Below, in pieces: positions 56,000 through 64,000 of a stretch of 64,000 nucleotides of DNA (position 1 is the first letter of the stretch; each line of letters begins with the position of its first letter). The notes beneath the pieces are model-generated. The model made no database searches, was not told the origin of the DNA, and saw only the letters and a list, made by a program, of their open reading frames with translations. This DNA is from Paralithodes platypus (taxonomy: Eukaryota; Arthropoda; Malacostraca; Decapoda; Lithodidae), in NCBI GenBank assembly GCA_032716605.1, contig CM064552.1, positions 13,661,674 to 13,725,673 of the forward strand. Direction: 5' to 3'. A program made the translations under genes and the position numbers.

Positions 56000-56112
56000 T
56001 CCCTACTACTACTACTACTACTACTATTACTTCTTCTACTACTACTATTACTACTACTACTACTATTACTTCTACTACTACTACTACTTTTTTTTTTTTT
56101 TTTTTTTTTTAT
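56000..56112. repeat. (ACT)n and poly(T)
   Basis: ACT/ATT triplets followed by a 27-base T run at 56086-56112. ACT triplets and T runs also border both copies of the downstream retroelement domain. Confidence 0.9.
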
Positions 56113-56234
56113 AAACCACTCAGCCTGTGCATCCCCTCTTTGGACCCTAAACCAGGTCAGAACAGTCATCAAAGCGTCCGACTTGGTAGTCATTCAGCTA
56201 CTTACTATTCCGGGGTCAGCACTCAGACTCATCA

Positions 56235-57352
56235 TCGTGGATTACTACTACTACTACATTGATTTTTATTTAATATTGTTCATACATTTTATTTTACAAG
56301 CATCAGATATTACTATTCAACACCATGCAACTTCAATCCAGTCTCCTTCCTATGCGACCCTCTGCCACTGCTGCCTCGTAGTCCACTTCTGCCACCGTCG
56401 CTGGTTGTGGTGCAGACAGTCTTGTTCCCCGCAGGCATAGTAGTGCTGATCTGAGCAACGAGAAAGATAGACGGCACCTCATCCAGGCTACAACGTGGCT
56501 CCTGGGCTGTATCTTCTTCTCTGCGATGATCTCTGCAAGCCTTGAATAGAAGCACTGGGCCCTAGGTCCCATCCCTCCAGATGTGGTGAAGACTAGTGGG
56601 TAAAGCTGCCATGTTCGATATTTAAGATCCTTTCCCCATATGCCCTGACCTTCTCTTGTTCATTCCTCTTGTGTGCAGCCTCCAGAGACAGCCCGCTGTA
56701 GCTATGGGCCATTGGGTCGAATATTCTTACGTCAAAGAATGCTCGCTGTGCTCTTGTCCAAAAACTTCTTGCACTAACGTCCACTCGTGCTTCGTTGGAT
56801 ATGTTGGCCGTCCTGTGCTGCAAGATCTCCCTCCAAGGGAATGAGTGATGGTTCGCGCACCACATCTCGACACACCTCCCTGAGCATGTTCGCCGTTACA
56901 TCTCTTACTTCATCGTGCCTGATGCTGATGAATCCTCCCTTCTTACATATCATGCTGTGGTCTGCATCGTTGTTGATTCCACAAACGCATCGATCGGGCA
57001 GTCCTTCAATCGGCCAATCATACCTCAGTGCAATAGCATCATTAAATTCTTGTTTGTTTAGATTGAAGCCTTTTGCCTTGATGGGTAGTGTTGTCAGCCA
57101 ATTTGAAGCACCCGTTTCTTGTGCTATTTGTACTTTTCTTGTTAGTCTCGGGGAAAGTTGTCGCATCAATTGTGCCAGGTCATTTTTCTGTAAGTTTTGC
57201 ATCTCTGACGTGATGGTCTTTCTGATGTTGTAGATGTCCGCCTGGTCCACTTCGCCGTCAGGATCTTGCGCTACGATGCGTTCAGTGAGAGATTCTGTTA
57301 TCTTTACTGAGTTCTGGTGTTCCGTTGTCGCCCTCCTCACCGAATTGACTAC
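56235..57352 (-). pseudogene. Retroelement C-terminal domain, copy 1, two frameshifts
   Basis: The minus-strand frame opens MRRATTEHQNSVKITESLTE and continues through QETGASNWLTTLPIKAKGFN, RYDWPIEGLPDRCVCG, DADHSMICKKGGFISIRHDE and VRDVTANMLREVCRDVV. It is then split at ~56826 (two bases missing relative to copy 2) and again at ~56598 (one base missing). Later blocks ARVDVSARSFWTRAQ, FFDVRIFDPMAHSY and GGMGPRAQCFYSRLAEII are intact in shifted frames. Copy 1 extends ~55 codons further upstream than copy 2. Dead. Nearly identical to copy 2 otherwise, so the duplication is recent. Confidence 0.75.
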
Positions 57353-57392
57353 TACTACTACTACTACTTTTTTTTTTTTTTTTTACTACTAC

Positions 57393-58365
57393 TACATTTA
57401 TTTTTATTTAATATTGTTCATACATTTTATTTTACAAGCATCAGATATTACTATTCAACACCATGCAACTTCAATCCAGTCTCCTTCCTATGCGACCCTC
57501 TGCCACTGCTGCCTCGTAGTCCACTTCTGCCACCGTCGCTGGTTGTGGTGCAGACAGTCTTGTTCCCCGCAGGCATAGTAGTGCTGATCTGAGCAACGAG
57601 AAAGATAGACGGCACCTCATCCAGGCTACAACGTGGCTCCTGGGCTGTATCTTCTTCTCTGCGATGATCTCTGCAAGCCTTGAATAGAAGCACTGGGCCC
57701 TAGGTCCCATCCCTCCAGATGTGGTGAAGACTAGTGAGGTAAAGCTGCCATGTTCGATATTTAAGATCCTTTCCCCATATGCCCTGACCTTCTCTTGTTC
57801 ATTCCTCTTGAGTGCAGCCTCCAAAGACAGCCCGCTGTAGCTATGGGCCATTGGGTCGAATATTCTTACGTCAAAGAATGCTCGCTGTGCTCTTGTCCAA
57901 AAACTTCTTGCACTAACGTCCACTCGTGCTTCGTTGGATGTGTTGGCCGTCCTGTGCTGCAAGATCTCTCCCTCCAAGGGAATGAGTGATGGTTCGCGCA
58001 CCACATCTCGACAAACCTCCCTGAGCATGTTCGCCGTTACATCTCTTACTTCATCGTGCCTGATGCTGATGAATCCTCCCTTCTTACATATCATGCTGTG
58101 GTCTGCATCGTTGTTGATTCCACAAACGCATCGATCGGGCAGTCCTTCAATCGGCCAATCATACCTCAGTGCAATAGCATCATTAAATTCTTGTTTGTTT
58201 AGATTGAAGCCTTTTGCTTTGATTGGTAGTGTTGTCAGCCAATTTGAAGCGCCCGTTTCTTGTGCTATTTGTAGTTTTCTTGTTTGTCTCGGGTGAAGTT
58301 GTCCCATCAATTGTGCCAGGTAATTTTTCTGTGAGTTTTGCCTCTCTGACGTGATGGTCTTTCTG

Positions 58366-58403
<38 letters not shown>

Positions 58404-58410
58404 GACGATG
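57393..58410 (-). CDS. Retroelement C-terminal domain, copy 2, intact frame
   Basis: A continuous minus-strand frame from the ACT-repeat junction (~58370) to the stop near 57471, about 300 residues: TSERQNSQKNYLAQLMGQL, SNWLTTLPIKAKGFNLNK, a C-x-C-x7-H-x3-C cluster (CVCGINNDADHSMIC), RHDEVRD, ARVDVSARSFW, FFDVRIFDP, EQEKVRAYGERI, FTTSGGMGPRAQCFY, CLRGTR. I recognise this as the C-terminal part of RT-bearing elements common in marine invertebrates. A zinc cluster followed by an R-x-D ... D-V-R-I-F ... E-x-E-K pattern resembles the CCHC plus restriction-like endonuclease of R2/NeSL-type LINEs (inference). There is no RT here, and residues upstream of the ACT run (poly-Val/Ile) are microsatellite translation. 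The authentic start is missing. Confidence 0.6.
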
Positions 58411-58440
58411 ACGACGACAACGATGGCTACTACTACTACT
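58370..58440. repeat. (ACT)n with ACG interruption
   Basis: Triplet repeat bounding copy 2 on its upstream side. Confidence 0.9.
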
Positions 58441-58594
58441 ATAGTAAAACAATAAACATAATTCAAATACATCTGGGTTGTTCGAAGATGAATTTCCAAA
58501 GCTCCCTGGCCAGATGTTATCGGCAACCAGTTAAACATGATCAATCGGCCAACTTGTTATCCTGCATCCGATGTGTTATCAGTCTGGCATGCGA

Positions 58595-58690
58595 GAACCC
58601 ACTTTATTTAATACATCAGAAATGGAGCACGTTATACAGCTACCCTCATGAATTCGTACTCACTCCATGATTTTATTTGTGAAAATATAA
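58595..58690 (+). repeat. Dispersed repeat E, plus copy
   Basis: ACCCTCATGAATTCGTACTC, ACTCCATGATTTTATTTG, TGAAAATATAAATAG, matching 125-185. Confidence 0.5.
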
Positions 58691-58960
58691 ATAGCCTGAT
58701 TGACCCATAAGGGCCTTTTTATCCTATGTGTAAGAAGGGGACAAATGACAAGGCTGCCTATAACGAGTGTCTCCCCCAAATTGAAAGAGTGGCAGCGAGC
58801 CAAACTCAAGATGTGTTAGTCAAAATTTGCTAAAAACTGTTAAGTTGATCATATCATTATTATTTTGTCTATGTGTATGAAGGAGACAAGAAGCAAAGCT
58901 GCCTGTAACAAGTGTCCCCCAAAAATTGAAAGAGTGGTAGAAAGCCAAATTCAAGATAAC
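58690..58960 (-). repeat. Dispersed repeat D, two reversed partial copies
   Basis: TGTCTCCCCCAAATTGAAAGAGTG (58770) and AGTGTCCCCCAAAAATTGAAAGAG (58910), each preceded by GGCTGCCTATAACGA / GCTGCCTGTAACA and GGGGACAAATG / GGAGACAAGAAG: the reverse of the end of repeat D at 2850-2920. Confidence 0.6.
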
Positions 58961-58984
58961 TGCATAAGAAAATATATTATAATT

Positions 58985-59060
58985 CAATCATACAATTTTT
59001 TTTCCATGCATAAAATCACAAGGTGTATGCAAATTCATGTTGACAACTGTACAGTCAAAT
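58985..59060 (-). repeat. Dispersed repeat E, reversed copy
   Basis: CATGCATAAAATCACAAGG, TGCAAATTCATGTTGACAAC, as in 55915-55985. Confidence 0.5.
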
Positions 59061-59194
59061 TCAATAGTTCACAGATAACCTGGATGGAAAACTATGAAAT
59101 TTTAAGACGTAACACTCGTATTTCCATTCCTCGTTTAATGTTCTTTTTCGCCGCCGGTAACACTATAAAAAATATGTTTCAGGAATGTGAAATA

Positions 59195-59302
59195 TCTGGC
59201 CGGGAATCGAACCCACGATCTGATGAGTAATAATAGTTTGGTAACAAAAAGATGCCTGTCTCGTATACTCGTAAGGTCGTGAGTTCGATTCCTGGCCAGG
59301 GA
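59195..59302. repeat. Inverted pair of tRNA-like B-box arms
   Basis: Left arm GGCCGGGAATCGAACCCACG (59198-59217), right arm CGTGAGTTCGATTCCTGGCC (about 59277-59297), reverse complements with a few mismatches, ~60 bp apart. The right arm is the T arm of a tRNA-like sequence with a possible D arm at ATAGTTTGGTAAC and CGT in an anticodon-loop position. Two tRNA-derived pieces facing each other, probably SINE remnants. Confidence 0.55.
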
Positions 59303-59372
59303 TAAGGGTTAAAGGACTACTGCCAGGGATAAAACATTTGTATGTACTCACATTTGTATTTGTGAGAATTCA

Positions 59373-59385
59373 CACATACACACGC

Positions 59386-59434
<49 letters not shown>
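59373..59434. repeat. (CA)n microsatellite
   Basis: CACACG then about 50 bp of pure CA. Confidence 0.95.
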
Positions 59435-59435
<1 letters not shown>

Positions 59436-59458
59436 GGCAAGGCGCGTTGTCCACATGT

Positions 59459-59763
59459 TTAAGGGGAGGTTTTTAGTTTGTTCCCTAGACCTCCATCAAG
59501 CTTAAAATGTCACCCCCTAAGCCCCCTTTCAAGATAAATTTGCAAATTTTTCGGTCTTAAATTACAGGCTCGCTATCACTTGCCAGGAAAAAATCGACAC
59601 CTAAATGGCACGAAAAGTGTTAAAATTGACAGAAATGGGGCGAATGCTCTTAAAATCGCCAAACTAATGGGGCAAACGTCTTAAAATCTCAAAAGCAATG
59701 GGACTAAACATGAGGGAGAAAGGGGTCCAGAAAAAAATCTTCCAAGTGGAAATCCCCCCTTAA
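59459..59763 (-). mobile_element. TTAA element family A, copy 15 (hairpin deleted)
   Basis: TTAAGGGGAGGTTTTTAG ... ATCCCCCCTTAA. About 30 bp missing between TTTTTCGGT and CTTAAATTACAGGC, precisely the GCCGG hairpin and its flank. Otherwise complete. Confidence 0.9.
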
Positions 59764-59920
59764 ATGTTGAGAACTCAGTTGCTTTAACAAAAAATTAGTA
59801 CAGTATAGAATCTGAAATTTATCAGTTGAAAGATTTAAGCGTTTCTGTCGGAGTAATCTGGTCCGTCGAGTTTGATGGAAGGAGAAATGAGAGTAACAGA
59901 ATCAAGTATTAAATGGAAAA

Positions 59921-59953
59921 CCTGACCTGACCTGACCTGACCTGACCTGACCT
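59921..59953 (+). repeat. CCTGA pentamer run, 6-7 copies
   Basis: CCTGA repeated without interruption, then CCTA. It is a one-base variant of the arthropod CCTAA telomere-type pentamer. Too short to be a telomere. Confidence 0.9.
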
Positions 59954-60132
59954 ATCATAACACAACCCCCACCATTTAACTTTACTTCTATTTATTTTCT
60001 AAATTTACATTGTCTATTCTAACTGTCTAAACTAACATAAGCTATCCTATCCTATCCTACATTAGTGCAGTTGGGTACAGTACATGATTAGATAGATGTC
60101 CAGTATTCGATGAATGGATATCAATCGTGGTC

Positions 60133-60260
60133 ATGTGCTGTCTTGGTGGTGTAATGGTTGGAGAGTGTAAGTTCTGTATGTGATATCCTGGGTTCGAATC
60201 CTGGGAGAAGCACATGCTTTCATTAATTTAATTTGGGGTGTTAAAATAATTTACTTAACA
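60133..60260 (+). mobile_element. tRNA-derived SINE, copy 3 (diverged)
   Basis: CTGTCTTGGTGGTGTAATGG (A box), ATCCTGGGTTCGAATCC (B box), GCACATG, TTTCATTAATTT: the same order as copies 1 and 2, but a different middle. CATGTGCT and AGCACATG flank the tRNA-like part as an 8-bp perfect inverted repeat. The T stem pairs with wobble; the 7-bp acceptor does not pair fully, so not called a tRNA gene. Confidence 0.6.
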
Positions 60261-60425
60261 TAACATAACTTATGACTTTCAAGGAAATATAATTTAACTA
60301 TACATTGTTTCATCCAAGGTTTATTATTTTATATAATTATGTATCTCTGTTTTATATTTCTTTGTTGTACCTCTTGTACCATATTATTACCTAACATATT
60401 ATTACCTAACCAACATTGTACTACA

Positions 60426-60759
60426 TTAAGGGGAGGTATTTAGTTTGTTTCCTACTCCTCCAGCAATCGTAACATTTCACCCCTTGACCCCCTTTCAAGA
60501 TAAATTTGTACATATTTCGGTAGAAAAATGTCCCGGCCGAAGGCCGGTTACTCTTAAATTACAGGCTCGCTATCGCTCGCCAGGATAAAATCGACACCTA
60601 AATGGCACGAAAGGTCTTAAAATTGACAGAATGGGGTGGAAATTCTTAAAATCACCAAACTAATGGGGCAAACGTCTTAAAATTTCAAAAGCAATGGGGC
60701 TAGACATGAGGGAGAAAGGGGTCAAGAAAAAAGTCCCTCAAGTGGAAATCTCCCCTTAA
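60426..60759 (-). mobile_element. TTAA element family A, copy 16
   Basis: Complete copy, TTAAGGGGAGGTATTTAG ... ATCTCCCCTTAA with the full GGCCGAAGGCCGG hairpin and GGCTCGCTATCGCTCGCC. Right end runs into CCTAACCTAACC. Confidence 0.9.
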
Positions 60760-61424
60760 CCTAACCTAACCTATCACTTTCAAGAACCACCAATTATCCC
60801 GATATGCATTCTTTTTCTAATCCAAGGTATATTAATATATTCAACTATGATTTACTTTTCAATTTGTTTATCCCTTGTAACTTAGCCTCCTTACCTTATT
60901 TTATTAATTTCGAATAACATTTTACCGGATTCATTTTATAGTCAAACATATTATGCTATAACGGTAACCCTTCTTGTCACTTGTTCAATAATTATATATT
61001 ACATTACATTATAATAATATACAGTGAGTTATCGTGTATATCCTCAACGTTGAAGGCAGCGTGTCAAACCGGAGCAATTTTGTTTGAAGACTTGAAGAAA
61101 TATGAATATGAATACAAGGAAATGTACATGAAATAGTGCTGTTTTTGCCGTGTTATCACTTGCAAAAACATAATTTGAAGTAAAAACCACAATTTGACCA
61201 TTACATATACAATAATGAAGACTCAAAACTAAGGACTCGTCTTTCGTTTGACACTCTGGTTGAAGGTCTATCACTTCAACTGAACTGTGGCCTCTTGATA
61301 AATTTGATACCACGAGAGGGTACGGCGGTGCGACGTCTTGGGGGGGTTCTTATGATATTTGTTACGGTACATTATTATTGAGGGTTTTGATTGCTGTTGG
61401 CATTTTTCGAGCAATGTATTCTTA

Positions 61425-61471
61425 GTTTGCCCCTGGACTAAGAAAAAAAAAAATCCCCAAAACCATTAAAA

Positions 61472-61502
<31 letters not shown>

Positions 61503-61725
61503 CCCAGGCCCTCTTCAAGCTAAACATGTTTATTTTACGAAAGAAAAACGTGCCCGCCGAAGGCTGGTTTTTCTAATTTTTAGTGTTTACTCGCCCAGAA
61601 AAAATCGACGCCTGAATGGGGTTAAATGTCTCATAATCGCCTTACTAATGTGGTGGAACGTCTTAAATTCTCGAAACTAATGGAGTGAAACGGGGTTGGT
61701 CCAAAAAGACTCGCCCTACACTAGA
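61425..61725 (-). mobile_element. TTAA element family A, copy 17 (old)
   Basis: CAAGCTAAACATG, GTGCCCGCCGAAGGCTGG, AAAAATCGACGCCTGAATGG, AACTAATGGAGTGAAACG: the family order, heavily mutated, with A and CA runs near the left end. Ends lack clear TTAA. Confidence 0.6.
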
Positions 61726-61730
61726 TAGGG

Positions 61731-61952
61731 TTAACCCTTTCAGCATATTGGGACGCATTTTCATATTTATTCTGGCCAACATTAGGCGATTTCAAGTACC
61801 GGTAATGTAGGAAAATCCTCTAGGAATCTAAGGAGTAAAAAAAGCAACGTAATTATGCCTATGATTCCTATACATCCTTACTGAGCCGAATATAATCGTC
61901 TGCTGAAAGATCGAATAAATTGTTGAAAAACATCTTAATCCTCAAGGGGTTA
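61731..61952 (+). mobile_element. Family C element, complete
   Basis: TTAACCCTTTCAGC ... CTCAAGGGGTTAG. Left arm ATTTATTCTGGCCAACATTA and GGCGATTT; right arm inverse CGTCTGCTGAAAGATCGAAT. The right TTAA has decayed to TTAG. Confidence 0.65.
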
Positions 61953-61989
61953 GTATGATATCAATGCCATGTAAACTAATCTAACCTTC

Positions 61990-62165
61990 TTTAATACAAT
62001 ACAATTTAATTTGAATTAACCTAATACACCCTGACTTAACCTAACTTCTAACCTAATTTCACCAAACTTAACCTAGTTTGTAACCTAACCTTACTTTACC
62101 TTACCATACCAATTGTAAAAAAACACTAATCTAACTTAATCTAATTTACCATAATTTCCCAGAAT
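61990..62165. repeat. Degenerate CCTAAC-rich stretch
   Basis: About 15 scattered AACCTAA/CTTAACC words in 170 bp; similar strings at 60758-60775 and 35103-35135. Reads as decayed telomere-like or satellite sequence. Confidence 0.55.
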
Positions 62166-62169
62166 CTTT

Positions 62170-63880
62170 ACTTTGTTCCTCTTTATTTGATTGGAGTAAT
62201 TTTTTTATGTTACGTTTGCTTTCATTGTATAGATAATTCTAAGTTAGTCTGAATTAACGTATTGGCTAAGAGTTGAGGCCATATCACTGTAGCTGAGTTC
62301 TTGATATGCTTAATTAATAACACGGGAGGACAGGACAGGATTTGTATTTATATCCAAATTTAACCTTTTCTAACCAAGTTTTTTCATCTTTACCTATTCT
62401 AATCTAATACAATTGAAACTAACTACCCCATTGTTCAACCAAATATAATCTAAGCAAACATACCATATAGTTTCCCAAGTTCCTTAATGTTCTGCATAAC
62501 TTTGTGCTAATTTCTCCTTACTTTTGTTTATGTTACTTTGTTTCCGTGTCCCGTCTCGTTTGGTGTATTGTCTGTGAACTGAAAGTATATTACTGCAAGC
62601 TGAACCTTGCTCCCTGATAGGTTTGATAAGAATATGTCTGCGTGCCAGCGTGCATGTGTGTGTGTGTTTGTGTGTGTGAAGGGAGGGGGGGGGGGGTGCG
62701 GCTTCACTGAATTTACCTGATAATAAAGAATATAGCAAATTTAACCTCAATTAACCTATCCCAAATTAACCCTAGCACAAATTAGAATGACAGACATGGA
62801 TATATTCTAACACTCTATATCTGCCATTGTGTGTTTATTTATGTATGTATACATCCTTTCTTTACCTAACATTACCTAACCTACCTAGTAATCTTAATCA
62901 TATGTTATCTCATTTTTACCTTCGTATTGTTTTCTTATGCTAAGTGGTAACCTTAAAGGCCCTAAGTTTATATCCTGATATGTCAAGGGAAGACATTATT
63001 GGGATTGATGGGATGTGGTTATTTCTAGTACTTTATTACAAATTCAACTTACACATCATATAATACACCCTTGTTGTTTCCAATATGTTAGCAATGTGAG
63101 AGTATTCTCATCTTTAAATTATGTAGTGGATGCCAAAACCTTGTGAGAAGTTTAGTAAGTGGCATGAGATTATGTGAAGTCTGAGATGACGAGACAGTAA
63201 GCAGTGACGGTTCTGGATGCTGAACCAGCACTGAGCTGTCAGGCAATCATTAATTAGGGAAATCTGATTTGCGTAGAGCTGGTTGCAAAGCCAGTTGCAA
63301 TAAGACCTTTAGACTTTGTTGTATCTCATCAACGATCTACAGGCTATAGAGAGCCTATAATCAAGAGGGAGAGTAGGAAAATAAATATATAAGTACGGTA
63401 CATTGTATATATATATACACAGTATATATATATATATATTATTTACCATTTGTGCACCGTCTTGGTTTGGTGTATTGCCTAATCAACGGAAGTATATCAC
63501 ACTGCAGCTGAACTGTGCCCCCTGATACCTGTGATAAGGAGGGGTAGGGCGGCAGGAGTTTCATGAGCTCTCTCTGATATCGAGTTTGGCATGATCCTGT
63601 TCCTTCCCTTTCTCTGTTCTTCGCAATCTTCGTATGAAACCTTTTATTTCCTTATCTAGAGCCGGCATGCAGATACAGTATATACCGGTATACACAGTAT
63701 ATTCCATTTCCTTATCTTCAACAGACATAAATACATCCTCTATTTCTCAAAATTAATGTACACTATACTTTTGTTCGCTTTCATATCATTTTATATTACT
63801 ATAATATACTTTTTGTCTAGTACGAAACTATTACTCAATTTCACTCATAGTATAGTTGCTTATCTTCACTTACTGTCAAC
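62170..63880. other. Anonymous stretch, no supported gene
   Basis: AT-rich. GT and G runs at 62653-62695. A loose direct repeat pairs TTTGGTGTATTGTCTGTGAACTGAAAGTATAT (62558, in pieces) with TTTGGTGTATTGCCTAATCAACGGAAGTATAT (63466, in pieces), each followed by GCTGAAC and CCCTGATA: a ~75-bp dispersed element. TA microsatellite at 63404-63440. Confidence 0.5.
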
Positions 63881-63884
63881 CTCC

Positions 63885-64000
63885 TTAAAGGCAGTATCAC
63901 ACGGGCGTATTTCAATCAACACATTTATTCTGACAATATTTCATGGTCCACTTGTATTTGTATTGGCAACTACACTGACCATCACAACATCCTTCCACCT
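63885..64000 (+). mobile_element. Putative TTAA element, family G, cut by window end
   Basis: TTAAAGGCAGTATCACACGG matches TTAAGCCGGTGTCACACGAG at 11140; then GCGTATTT in both. Continues past the window. Confidence 0.45.

Noticed and set aside
57471..58544. 357-codon ORF as one complete protein
   Set aside because: The first ~60 residues are flanking DNA and a poly-Val microsatellite; only ~300 residues are homologous to the neighbouring copy.
60758..62165. Telomere or telomere-adjacent region
   Set aside because: CCTAA words are short, scattered and degenerate; no long perfect array.

Overview
The window reads as eukaryotic intergenic DNA made almost entirely of repeats. No complete host gene is visible. 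The organism is probably an arthropod, and a decapod crustacean fits best. Three things point that way: short degenerate strings of the arthropod-type CCTAA telomere-like motif (around 35.1, 60.8 and 62.1 kb), an extreme density of simple repeats (GA, CA, AT, ATC, CAGT), and CR1-like LINEs next to many short TTAA-inserted elements. The species cannot be fixed from sequence alone, and the decapod assignment is inference.

0-11 kb: a foldback element, polypurine DNA, several minisatellites (27 bp, 38 bp, about 120 bp) and a nearly full-length CR1-like LINE on the minus strand. The LINE has an SGNH esterase-like ORF1, a split endonuclease and a long RT ORF with FADD. It sits inside a GA-rich minisatellite and is followed by a 5'-truncated RTE-like 3' end. 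11-17.4 kb: TTAA elements, one carrying a tRNA-derived SINE, then a compound repeat built of ATC-triplet arrays in both orientations, then a 1 kb CAGT array. 19.7-22.3 kb: a second CR1-like LINE family broken by in-frame stops. 24-31 kb: more TTAA elements, a truncated recent LINE copy with FADD changed to FAND, tRNA-like SINE sequences, and short Penelope-like 5' fragments around a 2 x 196 bp inverted repeat. 33-36 kb: one plausible host-type exon (FLYWCH-like zinc finger with a splice donor) and a 2.4 kb TIR-bounded satellite interrupted by a 660 bp element with an 8 bp target duplication. 36-45 kb: a dense cluster of TTAA elements, a 69-bp minisatellite in two blocks duplicated by exchange between flanking elements, and CCA-rich blocks. 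45-53 kb: mostly anonymous AT-rich DNA with microsatellites. 53-58.5 kb: decayed LINE pieces and two tandem copies of a retroelement C-terminal domain, one intact and one frameshifted. 59-64 kb: more TTAA elements, a SINE, telomere-like strings and anonymous DNA.

The dominant theme is a TTAA-targeting set of non-autonomous elements: about 17 copies of family A, 4 of the foldback family B, and a related-by-target family C. A and B share a core, nest in each other's terminal TTAA sites, and act as substrates for recombination. No transposase for them is encoded here.
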